From Agarophyton chilense (lineage: Eukaryota; Rhodophyta; Florideophyceae; Gracilariales; Gracilariaceae): a stretch of DNA of 64,000 bases. Location of the stretch: assembly GCA_030374765.1 (NCBI GenBank), contig JARGXX010000068.1, forward strand, positions 3,596,001 to 3,660,000, given 5' to 3'. This document shows positions 11,314 through 22,570 of this stretch, in pieces. The translations under genes were made by a program, and so were the position numbers. Position 1 is the first letter of the stretch. Every line of letters starts with the position of its first letter. The notes under the pieces are model-generated. The model made no database searches, had not been told where the DNA came from, and worked only from the letters and a program-made list of their open reading frames with translations.

Positions 11314-11996
11314 GCCCACATATCCAGGAACACATATTTTCTTGAGGTCTTGCAACTTTTACTGGGGAAAAGCTCTGTGAGCACTGCTGCGCGACGGATT
11401 TCTCGATTCTTGTTAGGCCGATAGAAAAACAGACCCTTCAAAGAGCGATCAAAGCTGTTAATGCATCTGAAATTTCACTAGGAGCTGTAGATCAACATGT
11501 GGTTGTGGTAAGAATTCCATTGGGGGGGGGCGCAGAAGGGCGTCTCTTGTCGAATCAGAAGATGAAGTTAAAGCTTAACACGGGAAAGCACGTCGGTGAC
11601 AGCCCTAAAATAAAATTCTTCTTTTTTGGGAGGGTGGTTGGAGTGCAATGTGCCAAAATTGGGTCGCATAGAGGGTAATTAGAGTGCAATAAAAGTGCAT
11701 GGCGTCGAGACACTTTCGCCGATGGGTTTCATAGGCGAAAAATGGGGCGCAGATAGAGTGCGCGGTTCCTGCTCCTCAGAAACTGACTTTCTAAAACTTC
11801 TTTACTGAAACATTTGTTCGCCCAACGCACACTACAAGTACCTTTGTACCGCTGTACCTTCGTCATTCAGAAACAACATCATTCAAATTCCGAGAGTTTC
11901 CCGCCTCCCTCCATCTTGTAACCCTCTTACCATTCCCTATTTTCTGTGCTCACGATAACATTTCGAAGTTTGTAGTCTAGTGAAGGACGCGCTGCT
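11314..11996. other. Stretch with no recognised gene
   Basis: Contains a G run near 11522-11531. The C-terminal catalytic part of GWD would be expected here on the minus strand but is not seen. Confidence 0.5.
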
Positions 11997-13637
11997 TCAA
12001 ATCATCCCTCGCACGCACGCATCGATATCTTCATAGCTGTCTGCCTGACGACAAACTGCGACAACATCTTCGCTCAGATTGGTTTCGTCGCCCAACTTCT
12101 CGGCGAACACCACTCTGCCTAAGGCTAGGCCGTCCCATAACGGATCCGACGGCAGCAGGTCCAGTCTTTTTCGTTTGAAGCTGGAAAGTGCGTTTGTTTG
12201 GCGACTGGCGTGGAATATAACTTTTGCTTGAATCTCAGCTTCGGCAAATAATGCGACCGCATCAACATCCACGCCGAAAGCCCTTCGGAACGAGTGTGCA
12301 TATATTTCGAAAACATATGCTAGAGTTGTGCAAAACATGTGAGCCAGTCTTAGCGCTCGATCAATAGCTGCTCTTGGACGAAGCATGAACAGCTTTCCTG
12401 TTACTGACGTTTGAGCGATTTCATGAAGCCCGTCCAACTCGGATGCGGCTGCATTGGTTTCTGGTGGAATAACTTCAGAGAGGCCGATGCACAAAACAGA
12501 CAATGACAGAGCAAGAAGATCGAATGAACAATCGATATTGTCTTTATTTTGATCTTCTACACTCTCGGCAATTATGGCCAAAAGCAGGAATGCATATATC
12601 TTCATCTGATCGTCCGCTAACCTAATTTTCTGCACGCGCTCGCTTGTTTTCTCAGTTCGTGATTTGTCTTTCCTGATTGATAGGTCTTCCAACCCTTTGC
12701 GAAGCACTGTTCACACTTACAATTGATCATATGCTGCTTTATGCTCTCTTTTAATCGTCAGCATCTGAAATGATGCTCTGAATATGGCTCAAGTTTAGTT
12801 GTTCTCGCCTAAATACTTCAGACGATCGTCCAGTGATGAAGCGTTGACAAATTTGCATAGTTCTCTGTAAATGATGGCTAATTTCCTCTCCAAATCATGG
12901 TTGACATCCCCGTGATTGATCCATTCGAGCAGCCGAGCACTGGTCTGCAGGTCTTCCGGTCCGGCAAATCGATGCATTTTGTTCTGTAAGGTGTGTTTAA
13001 TCTCCTGGTTGAAATTATGTGGGATATCCTTTCGGTGTGCAATATCTCGAATCCTTGTCAGCGGCACGCTGGTAGTATACGGCGGATTGTAAGACGAAAA
13101 CTGGGGATGAATCTTCCGAACTACGTATGGAATGAAGTCTTTTTCGTCTGAGGCACAGCTTATAGTCTTGCTCTCCAATACATGTCCAATGATGGATTTC
13201 AGTGCTTCTTCCAGTTGCTGTGCTTCACTAGCATGGTCGTTAGGACGATGATGTCCACCGTTTTCCTCAAATCGCCCCTGTCCGCTAGAAAGGAAGGCCA
13301 AATACACGGAAACGCTTGTTAGGCTATCAATTGAATGCTTATCAAAACCCACGTCTTCTGCAAGGTTGCCATTTGTGAGCAAAGAGGGAATAAAAGAGAG
13401 TCTCAGTGCAATACAGGAAACCGGACTGCAAAGCGGAAACGGGGAAGGAGTGATGCAAGAAGTAAGAGCAACGGATGATGGGGATCTAACTGGGATAGGC
13501 GTATTGGGTATTTTGGCCTTGAATGGACCTTTGGGAAACAGAGTGGGAGGTGAAAATAAATCTCCAGAATTTTTAGAAACCGCGAAAGCGAGCATCCACC
13601 CTACGGTTTTTAGTGCCTCTAGGCGACACTGTCGCAA
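11997..13637 (-). pseudogene. GWD: Alpha-glucan water dikinase (GWD/R1), central fragment
   Basis: GWD phosphorylates starch glucans with ATP so they can be degraded. The first part (to 12795) holds the diagnostic stretch VPLTRIRDIAHRKDIPHNF with QEIKHTLQNKMHRFAGPEDL and IYRELCKFVNASSL. The second part (12707-11997, same frame) holds AAIDRALRLAHMF, FGVDVDAVALFAEAEIQAKV and GLALGRVVFAEKL, matching the GWD middle region in the same order. Between them (12708-12797) are four stops around a coding-like GWD-linker stretch, so this is a pseudogene or carries an unrecognised intron. The N-terminal half and the C-terminal phosphotransfer His and ATP-binding domain are absent. The first 100 residues (Pro/Ser-rich) do not look like GWD. 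Floridean starch in red algae uses this enzyme. Confidence 0.8.
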
Positions 13638-14226
13638 GACCCTTTCTCTCCCTCCCCACCATTCACAATCCCCGTCTCCTTCACCGCCTCGTCTCTCTCT
13701 TCTTTTTCGTGTTCCTCTCTCTTTCCCTCATTCCGTCTCCCGTAGAAGCGGTGGAATCGCCAATGGAGAGAAGAAAGAAGGTCTTGGCCGGAAAATTTTG
13801 GCGGACAACTTGCATTGAACCTTTGGTGGAGGATAAGGGGATGAGACAGAACCACGAGGAGACGTTGTGAGAGGGGTTGGTGTGATTTGGGGATAGTGTG
13901 TGGTCGAGTACATTATCTGTGGCCCAACGAAGGGAGACGCGTTTGAGGGTGCGGTCGAAGAGATCTACTGGCTTGGTGACCTCGAAGAAGCGTACCAAGG
14001 TATACTATTCATCGTTTGGGTCGTTTTATTTGAAGTCGAACCTGATAAGAGCTAGGAGTTTGCAGATCCAAGTGGCGGGGAAGGTGCAGTGTTTTGGGGG
14101 AGTACCGGAGATCAAGATTTAGGAGACTTTGGGAGACTTGGATGGACGGAAAGAGGGGATCACAAAGATGCGCTGGAGGAGAGGGGCGCTTGGCTCTGAT
14201 GAACGGATGACATTGAAGTGAGAGTC
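13638..14226. other. Spacer without recognised gene
   Basis: Pyrimidine-rich at 13640-13740, otherwise featureless. It separates the GWD fragment from the transposase-like ORF and may hold the 3' end of that transposon. Confidence 0.4.
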
Positions 14227-16080
14227 TTAATCAAGTAAGGAAGGGTTGAAACCCCCGCGAACGAAAGGCGAGTTGAAGACTTTGAACTTGAGATTGTGAG
14301 GATGAGAATAGGATGAAAAGAGGCCGAGGGTTTCGAGGCATAGGTTACAGAAAGCGGAGAGGGCGTCTCGAGAGATTTTGTTGATGAGGGATAGGGTGAA
14401 AGGGAGGAAGATGTGTGAGAGGGACGATATTATGGAATGAGGATGGGAGTGAAGGTATTTGTGGGCGGTGATGACGTCATGGAGGATGATAGTGATGCCA
14501 TCGCGGACCATGCAGGGCTGCCTAGGTGGAGGAGAAGGAGATACGTTTGAGGTTGAGGTGCAGATGGAGTTGCGGAAGTTCTCAGACTGTTGGATGGCGT
14601 CGATTGTTTCTCTGTGAGCTGTTAATCTTCTGCGGGAGATTAGGCGGTAGTGGTTTTTGAAGAGGAGGTGTGCATGTTCATAGACTCCTGCTTCACCGAA
14701 GTGGGGGCCTCCGTATCTTCTGATTTCTTGGATGAGGTGATTGAGAAGATGGAACTTAAGTGTTCGGAAGTTGGACGCCGGGAAGGGGCCGAGGATGGAG
14801 AGGGCATTTAACTTGAAGTTTTTGATGAGAATATCCAAGGAGTGCATGCTGGTCTGTGTCCATTCTGGGGAGTTGTGGTAGTGGAGGACGTTGTTGATGA
14901 GGTCGGTGTAGGACGTGAAGAGGGAGGTGATGGGTGCTGTGTCAACTTCATCGCAGCACCGGTCAAAGAAGGCGCCGATGAAGGGGAAGACCATATTCAG
15001 TGCTCTGTAGTCCTTTGCTTCTAGCATTTCTTTGATACCGTCGGGGGTGAAGAAGCCATTCAGTGAGTTACCCTTTTCGGAAGTTGAGAAGTCGATATGA
15101 AGATCCGGAGCGGGGAAGTGGAGTTCGAGCTCCACGAGGATGGTGTTGGTGTGTTTCAGAAGAGAGTTGCGGATGTTCTTAAATGATCCTTTGAAGGGTG
15201 AGGGACCGACTTTAAAGAATTTATCTTCAGACTTGAGTTTTTCGATAGTGGCGAGCTTGATGAGCTTTGAGATGCCGAGGTGGAAGTTGTGGAGTGGTTT
15301 GAAGGAGAAGATGGAGTAGGGGGTGAGGAGTGGGGAGAAATTGAGGAGTGGGAATGACTCGAGGAAGGAGGTGTAGGAGGAGAGGGAGGTGGAATGGAGG
15401 AGTTCTGTGGCTTGGTTTCTTCGCGTTCTGGAGACGCATGGTTTGCGGGAGGGACGGGAATCCTCGGTCTTTTGGAGCAGTTGCTTGTGCCGCGACCTTG
15501 TTAGAGTGGTGTGGGAGACAGTTCGGGAAATGAGGGTCAAAGTGTAGAGGTTGAGGTCTGAACGGGGGAAGAGGCTTCTGTGGCAAGGCTTCATTGGTTT
15601 TGTGCCATGGAGAATGGCGAGGTTGTCCTTTGCTTCCTGGATGTCTGCGCTATAGTTTGCGATGAATGAATGGCATTGGCGGATGATGCCGTCCGCGTCC
15701 CGGAAGGGGAACCCTTTTGGATCGGCGGAGCAAAGGGGGTCGAGGATTGTGTTGAAACACTTCTGGACGAGATCCATACGCGCTGTGCGGTCCACGGAGT
15801 TGGAGGAGAGGTTGATGTCGATCGACTAGTCAGCTGGAGGGGAGAAAGTGTTGTTGAATGAAGTGGGAATGTAATCGAACCTGGTCGAGCCTACGGTGTG
15901 CTCGAATTGTTTGGAGTGGAGCTGTAGGCATTGGGTCGCCGAGGAGATAGGCTGCCGGAAGTCTGAGAGTCGGAAGGAGGGGTCCTTGAGGATGTGGATG
16001 AGTTCGTTTGCTGTTCGCTTTCCGAGTTTGGTGGCGATAGGGGAGATGGAAATGATCATCTGATTAAGGGTGTGGCTCAT
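14227..16080 (-). pseudogene. Transposase-like protein (CACTA/Plavaka or KDZ type)
   Basis: A 522-codon open frame continued upstream in the same frame through one stop (15826-15828) to an ATG at 16080, about 618 codons. The C-terminal half has FKPLHNFHLGISKLIK, like the 'PMHNLFLGT' block of CACTA/Plavaka transposases, and FRTLKFHLLNHLIQEIRRYG followed by EHAHLLFKNHYRLISRRR, like the 'KxHxLxH...RRFG...E..H...K..YR.TS' block of those families. The N-terminal part has no motif I know. With one stop in 618 codons it is younger than most elements here. Which superfamily it is remains open; ends and TIRs were not found, though the CTAG-rich end at 17494 faces it. Confidence 0.55.
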
Positions 16081-16209
16081 GGGGGCGGGAGGGAGTGAGT
16101 TTTAGGAGGGATGTGGAGGGGGAAGCGGTGTGGAGCATATCAGCTGCATCTTCGGGACGTGTTGCGAAAGCGATTTGGTTGGAGTGATATGGGTCGTCAT
16201 CTAGGAATG

Positions 16210-16548
16210 CTACGTTATCGGAGAGGCGGTTTGAGACACGGACGGAGGCGGTTTGGGAGGTTTGGATGCGTGGTTTTTTGGTGCGTGGACCGAGCGTGAA
16301 ACCGCTCGGGGGGGTTCGGAAGAAGTAGGAGATAGAGGTTTTGCCGTGTCGATAGCGTTTGTGAGGCTGAAAGAGGGAGTCGAGGGAGTTTGTGCGATAG
16401 AAGCAACCGGGAAAGCAGGAAGACGGTAGGATGGGAGAGAGCTGAAATGGAGATGGGAGAGTGGGAAAAGGTGAAGCGGAAAGTATATTTTTGAATGATA
16501 ATTCACTTGGGGAAGTTTTAGTAAAATCTCTACTCTCCCCCTCGCCAC
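16210..16548 (-). other. Low-complexity ORF upstream of transposase
   Basis: 112 codons, Ser/Pro/Ala-rich, same strand as the transposase-like ORF and 130 bp upstream of it. It could be a separate exon or an upstream ORF of the same transposon; no domain seen. Confidence 0.3.
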
Positions 16549-16566
16549 GGTGCGTGGCAGGCTGAA

Positions 16567-16591
16567 AGCTTTCGTGAAAGCTTTCGCAGCG
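16567..16591. repeat. Duplicated palindrome GAAAGCTTTC
   Basis: GAAAGCTTTCGTGAAAGCTTTC: two perfect 10-bp palindromes separated by 2 bp, able to form cruciforms. It lies just upstream of the transposase-like gene and could be a binding site or a transposon-end motif. Confidence 0.6.
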
Positions 16592-16599
16592 TGCTAAGA

Positions 16600-17220
16600 T
16601 GCACTGCGGGAGAACTCTTGCGAAACGTGTTAGCTAGTTTTTGATTTTGGGCGAATAAATCAGGAGATATCGGGAACGGAGGCGAGGGTGTTTAAAGGGG
16701 CTGGGTGGTGTGCGTGGCTTAGGGTGCCTCATGTCTTCGATACTGCTCCGCTGTGCAGCTTGCGCCTTTTGCTCTATGTGAGCGATCGGCGCTGATTGGA
16801 TTCAGGAAGTGGTAAGATTTATCTGCGGTGATTTTGATGAAGAAGTGATCCAATTATCTGACTTAAGATTGTTGTGTGTGTATGTGAAGTACGTTAGATA
16901 ACGTGTGCAAGATGGAAACATGGAAGGTTTGAAGAGGTTCATTCGCTTACTTCAATGCTATAATGGCAGATTGTGACTGACTGTGGTTTGATGTCTTGTT
17001 TTTCGTTGCATTTAGAGGTGTGCTTGTTTCGATTCTTGGGTGCGTTTACATTTTTAGGGGTAATCTGTCACGTTTTTCTGGGGTGGTAGGTACTAATTTG
17101 GGATGGATGCTATGTGGTGTGAGTGTTATTAACAATGCTCAGGGTGGGCCAGAAAGGCTGTTCCGGAGGGTTATGTGGCGACCATTTCTGTCAAGAAAGT
17201 CGGTTTGTTCTTGACAAAAA
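16600..17220. other. No recognised gene; small hairpin
   Basis: Holds an inverted repeat TGTCAAGAA ... TTCTTGACA at about 17188-17216 with a 10-bp loop. Otherwise nothing assignable. Confidence 0.4.
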
Positions 17221-17494
17221 CATCCGCTAATCTTTTTTGTTTGCTAGTTTGCTAGTATTAGTGTGGTAAAATACACATCGAAATTGGCATTCATTTCTGC
17301 TAGTTCTCTGGGGCTAGAAGGGAGAAACTGGGCTACGAAAGTCTTCAATTCACCCTAGATGTTTGCTAGTTTGCTACATTTTCTATCACTTTCAGACTAG
17401 CACATTCCCAGATGAACAACCGACTTCCTAGCATTAAAAGACTAGAGTTTTTAGAAGTAAATTTCCACTTTCGAGAACAAAGACGTCGTTTCCT
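17221..17494 (-). repeat. CTAG-rich transposon end (third copy)
   Basis: Read on the minus strand it starts CGTCTTTGTTCTCGAAAG, close to the terminal repeat of block X (CGTCTGTGTTCTCGGAAAG). Within 270 bp there are about ten CTAG words, mostly as GCTAGTTT or CTAGCAAACTAGCAAAC. The same pattern follows both ends of X. It therefore looks like one end of a relative of X with the interior to the left, where the transposase-like gene lies. A left partner was not found. Confidence 0.55.
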
Positions 17495-17742
17495 CCCCAA
17501 TGAAAGGTTCCTTCTGCCACTTTTCCATCAAACGTCACCCTAGTCCTCTACGCACCACCTCCAACTGCCTGACTCTACTCGATTTGGAAGGGGTGCATAT
17601 CTATGCGGCACACTACGTTAGTGCCATGCTCCAGAGCACAACATTGGTTCTTAATCTTACCACAACCTCCTCTCGACAAGAACACCTTTTCGATCATCCA
17701 ATAGTTGTACTCAATTCCCATACCGGGATCTTCGTCATCATT

Positions 17743-18072
17743 CTAGGCCTCCGTACCGCCCAATCGGAACAACATCAACTCTCCAAATATATTGCCAGGC
17801 CACTGCCGGATGAAATGCTTTATCCTGCGCCCGAGCAAAATAATGGCTTCGTTTTCGCTGAATTGCATGAGTTTGTTGCTGCGTTCGGATGTAATTGCGT
17901 AGTTGTTTCGCACGCAGCGCTGTGGTTTGGAACAAAGAAGCTTGAAAATATTCTTGTTCAGATACTGGTCAAGAGATGTTTTGGTTGTAACTCTCGCGAC
18001 TTTGCTCGCGAGCTGGCGCAGTGGGACTCTTCGGCCATCAACTTTGCGAGCTGTTTGCTTAGTACGAGCCAT
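17743..18072 (-). pseudogene. Histone H3 pseudogene
   Basis: From the ATG at 18072 the first ten residues are MARTKQTARK, identical to the H3 tail including K4 and K9. The next 20 keep the pattern (PLRQLASKVAR for PRKQLATKAAR) but S10, K14, K18 and K27 are replaced. The histone fold is mostly lost: about 45 codons are missing. Weak C-terminal matches appear as FQTTA...HAIQRKR in another frame (17738-17935) and AIILLGRRIKHF in the original frame, as in '[23 protein letters not shown]' split by a frameshift. A nucleosome protein with this core could not fold, so a pseudogene is favoured over a variant. Confidence 0.7.
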
Positions 18073-18089
18073 CGATGCATTAGCATGAG

Positions 18090-20000
18090 CGGAAATTGTC
18101 CACGATGTCCGGGGAGAGGTGACACGTCGAGTTCGACGTCAGGGTTTCACAATTATAGATGGATGCAGTTTCGTTGCAAATATGGCGTTTTGGCGCGTGC
18201 GCAGTGCTCTAAAGGAAAACAGAGAGGTAATTTCAAAACGCTGAGCGCATGTAGAGGAGATTTGCTGAGATAAATAACCCGCAAGGAATATGCGTGAACA
18301 AGTATCACGCTTATGGTCAAAAAGCGAGTTGTTGAGAATTTGGCCGCCCTCCAAAAAATTAAAATTTATTTTATTGCGCCAAGGCGGGAGATGCAATACA
18401 CGATTACCACCTGGCTCAATGCCGCATACTAAACATCATCCTTGCTCCGCCCCGAGACACTGGGGACGGAGGAAAAAAGGAGGTACACCTGGTGCCCTCT
18501 GAATCTTCCCCGATTCCACTGGGCGCGTTGCAAACTCATACTACACTCTAGACCAACAGCCCTCTCGCTCTGCGCACGACTGCCTACAATACGACTGTCG
18601 CGAAGAGGTCACCCCGATTGGTTCCGTCCGGAGAAATCTCAAGTCTGTATGACCGGAGCCACTGTTCGAATTTTATTATTCTCTGAAGCGTTGTTCTTTT
18701 TCATTCACAGCTCCAGAACCAGTTTTTCGAGTGCCTCCACTTGCGCCCAAAAAGCCTGTTTATATGCTAATATGGTAAATATCCTGCTAATCAGTTAATT
18801 ATTTTTTCGATACTGCGTTGTTTCTTTAGTTTTCTTCTTTCGAAAGAGTTTTATGAAGCGCAGAATTATTGAAAAGAATGTACGAAGTTCTTGACTATTT
18901 TTAACACGGGAAGCTCATGTGTACTCAGATAGACATAAGCTGTCCACATGATTGGATAGGGTAAGAAAAGACCGAAAAAACAACCAGATAACACCCTGCC
19001 AAGTACTTGATTCTGTTATCTCTACCATGATGGACATGAGATATTACACTCTCATTAGATCCTTTTGACCTAGCTATTATCTGAGCCAATGACAGTTACG
19101 ATAGTGAGCCAATATCAGCTACATCAAGCGCACCAATTCTCCTTTCTCGCATAACATGCATTTCGTATCAAAAGGTTGCGCACTTTTCATTGATGTGACA
19201 CTAAATTGTGCGCTCAGATGAACTGATGGCACCTCAACCGGTCCTACCAAACCATTGAAAGTCCTCCAAACAACATGGCCATACCTTTTCTCCACTGTGG
19301 GATTTCTGCTTCGTAATCTTTCCTCAAGCAACTTGGAATTTCAGGAATCAATCTTCTTCTTTCTCATCTACTGTCTTTTCTTAAGTTCACCATTACCAGT
19401 GATTTAATTTCTGTGTTGCAAGGTCATGAGAGAAAGCGACACAATGACGTTCGGTATCTTTCTCTCTAAGAGGTAGCACAGCAACGGAGCTTTTCCAAAA
19501 ATGCACGGCGAAGTCTAGGTGCAAGCCCGAAGAACACCGGAACGAAAATCGGAGAGTGTGGATTAAAAGATATATATCCAAGGGTATTGGCGAAGCCGGG
19601 GGGAGCACATGTATATACTTCGCGTCCAAAACCAGTCGGTCGGGCAATGATGCTACCTAAGAGGGGCAGGATTTATTACAACGCGCAAGCGGTAAACATG
19701 CCGAAGTCGTAGAAAAACACCTTCGCGAAGGTTACACTTCAAACCCCCCTCCTCAGCTGCCAGTATGGCATCCAGGATTGCGCTCAAAACAGCGGAGATC
19801 GCACATATAAAAAAAACGGAGTCGCCCGTTTTATCTCCCAGTGAAAGTATCAAACGCGTGAAATCTAAACTTAAGTTTTCCTATAATGAAAACTCTCAAG
19901 CTTTAGTTTCTACGATGTACTCGCCTTTGCGAGGAATACATCTGTTTTCTAGGCTTCCAACATCGGTCCGATGTTCAGTTCTCCAATTATAGTGTCAGGA
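18090..20000. other. Long stretch without recognised gene
   Basis: Short ORFs only. The 3' LTR of E2 should lie towards its right end but could not be delimited because no second copy exists in the window. Confidence 0.45.
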
Positions 20001-20007
20001 TCCCATC

Positions 20008-21612
20008 CAATGGACAATAATAACAACAAACCCACTCACACTAAAAACACCCCCCACGAATATTTCTCAGGATTCTATTCCGTGGGATTTCGTACCGTGT
20101 CTTCGTCGCAGAACGCTGCTGCGACTACAGACTCTGCTGCACCTATCGCAAACACGGGCGCCACTTTTGCGGGAGATTATCTACCTGTGATGTGGCCATC
20201 GTATAACTGTCAAATGTATTTGACCCACTCTGGACGCATCTATCTTTTGGCCTTGGCCGTGGTTCAATCGGGCTGCTGTGTTCAGCGAATCGTTGTTGGC
20301 GATGTAAACCGATAGAAACGGGATGCTCCCTGGAGGTATTTTCGTTCTTGAAACCATGTAATAGGATTGGTGGAATCGTGTTGCGTTTTCGGTTCATACG
20401 ATAAAATTTCGCGAGAGCGATTCAGTAGCTTCCGCCCAAACAGATTTTGTCCTTCTTGGTCTCCAACGGCTTCGCCGAGCTCCGTTTGAATATCCCATCC
20501 CCGATGGTCTCGACTTTGATGTCAGGCTCTACCACATTAAAGGTAAAATTGGATACCTCGACTGTCTACCGTTTTTAAAACCGTTCCGTGCAGGGGTCTT
20601 TCCCTTGTCGGCCATGACGCCGTTGGTTGGGTCCGGCCGATCATTCCAGCTGGATTATGCTTCATGAAACGACTTGGGCGGTTAAAATTCTTGGCGATGA
20701 TTCGCTTTGAGCGGCGAGCTCGATCTCAGTTTGGGTAAATTGTCTCGTACTAAAACGTGGAGATCGAACGCATTCGTGCAGCAAACTGCCTCGGACATTT
20801 TTATCGCATTTCATCTTGGTGATCGTATCTCGAAGGTTGTCAAGGCTGTTACATCGAGTTACCTCCGATCATCACTTATTTCTGTTTCTACCTCCTTCAC
20901 GATCGCCAGTTTGGACTTCGGTCCGTTTTTGTTACCGAGTGGCATACACGCACGCCAGTTTCCTTCATCTGGGAGGTTAATGGCCATTACCGAATGGGGT
21001 TCATCCCATCGCGAGTTCACTCCGACATTCGTCGACTGGGACTTGCGCATCCCACTAGGTTGTGAAACCAACGCGCAAGAGGTGGTGACACTTCTCAATT
21101 TAATGTACCAGGTTGACTGGGCCTCAGTTCCTAAATCACAGAGTGGACGTGCAACCGATGACCGGTGGCAGGAAACGTCAGAAGAACGTCGAACTCCGCT
21201 CTTAGGTGACCTCATCTATTTCAACCCATGGGAGGGACATGAAATCTCTTCGGAGGAGGCTAAGAAACTTCTGTTTGTTCTGCGGTATATCTCCTAGGGG
21301 CATTCAACTGGTTTTGTGTGCGCAAACGAGTATTAACACGTCTACAGTGGTGAGAAACCGATGATCGATAATAAAAATCACGATAAGGTGGCGTTTATTG
21401 AGGCAAAAGAACCCCAAGTTATGAAGGAGCCACCAAACGCAGGGAACCCGGGCATATCCCGTATAGACATATATACCCTTGCAGAGGCTAATCCTTCCCT
21501 TGCGGGTGTGTTTGTACCTCCAAGTCTTTCTGTGGGAGTTTTATTTTGGAATTCTTCGGTTGCAGATGAGGCAACTGTCGCCTCGGTGGGTCATGGGAAC
21601 GTGATTTCTTAG
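20008..21612 (+). pseudogene. Antisense ORF (aORF) of E2, unknown protein
   Basis: The best part (20707-21297) aligns with E1 and E3: LGCETNAQEV, YQVDWASVPKSQSGR, GDLIYFNPWEGHEIS, EEAKKLL, then STGFVCANEY after a stop at 21295. A possible N-terminus at 20008 (MDNNNNKPTH...) and a C-terminal piece to 21612 lie in other frames. The motif spacing is conserved although the sequence is strongly diverged, which suggests past selection on the protein. Function unknown. Confidence 0.55.
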
Positions 21613-21834
21613 ATTTTTTGTTAGGTAAAGTTGGGAATGAGCGCTGCCAGTGGTGACGTTGCCGAGATGCGCGCGGCTTTGCTTCAAATTCCTCAAGGTA
21701 ACCACTCATGTGGTTGCCATCTTAATCCGCAAGATGGTGATGATCCCAAAAAAATTGTTTAACTCTTCGATGCAGGGTTGTCTCCATCTTCTTGGTACGG
21801 TGCCATTTTACTCGAATAAATACCAAGTTACTTC

Positions 21835-21925
21835 TGAATTCTTCTTTTTTCTTATTCGGTCTTTTAAAACATTCTTCTATTTTCCTTCTTCTCTCTTTTA
21901 TCTTCCACCACTGTGGATCGAATAT
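21835..21925. repeat. Pyrimidine-rich tract of E2
   Basis: Nearly pure C/T on the + strand, between aORF and chromodomain, the same position as in E1 and E3. Confidence 0.55.
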
Positions 21926-21940
21926 CCCACCTGGGCGTGA

Positions 21941-22122
21941 ACAATCGTTGCGGAGATCTCTGTCCGCATTCGGCAGTGATTTGACACCATCTTTGAACGT
22001 GGGAGATGCTTAATCGCATCATCCGCGTTCGCCTCGAAACCATAGCCGTACCGAAGAACCAGATGCTGCCTCTAAGCATCCGTATGGTATGAATATTTCA
22101 TAATATGGTCGATAACGAATTC
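21941..22122 (-). pseudogene. E2 chromodomain remnant
   Basis: Reads EFVIDHIMKYSYHT, a stop, then RYGYGFEANADDAIKHLPRS and KMVSNHCRMRTEISATI. It lines up residue by residue with the E1 chromodomain (EFVIDRIVRHIY ... IEHLPRSKVLSYHRR). Damaged by one stop and several substitutions. Confidence 0.7.
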
Positions 22123-22570
22123 TTGCTCTAGGAACTTCCGGAAGGGTGGTGCTTGTGAGGCAGACTCCTTTCAAAGCTGGAGTTCTGGGTCTCACCCCAC
22201 GAGCTTTCGCGCTAATATCCGTTTTGATAGTGAGGAGGTTGACGACGCAGTCGGTTGTACCACTATGCGCCGTGGACCGAGGAGTTGTACGTCTTTTAGA
22301 GTAATTGATCTACCTGCCGAGGTCCAAGTCTTTCTGACACTTGCGCGTTCTAACTGGTGGCTGGAAGCGATCCGCGCCGTGGAGTGTTCCGCATCATCAC
22401 TTGAGGGGTCGTGTGGTAGCGTTGTCGTTCAGTTCGAACGCCTCGGCGTTAGAGTACCGCTCCTGACGTTTTCTTCCGAACTCTCGACATTGCTTTCGGC
22501 AAGTGTAAAAAATGCGCGTAGATCGTATATCTTAGAGAAGCCTTGGCGATGAGGTGTACTTTTTTTGAGG

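Larger units (their letters stand above)
20008..22570 (-). mobile_element. Remnant of chromodomain gypsy element E2
   Basis: Shows the same order as E1 and E3: chromodomain (-), purine-rich tract on the element strand, aORF on the opposite strand. Pol upstream of the chromodomain is missing or unrecognisable beyond an acidic linker-like stretch (22570-22150). It is the most decayed of the three copies, yet the aORF is still recognisable. Confidence 0.65.

Noticed and set aside
11541-11560. Left partner of the CTAG-rich end (CGTCTCTTGTCGAATCAG)
   Set aside because: Alignment needs several gaps and no CTAG-rich DNA follows.
12707-12797. A 14-bp intron (GTAAGTGTGAACAG) in the GWD fragment
   Set aside because: Far too short for a spliceosomal intron and removing it does not repair the frame.
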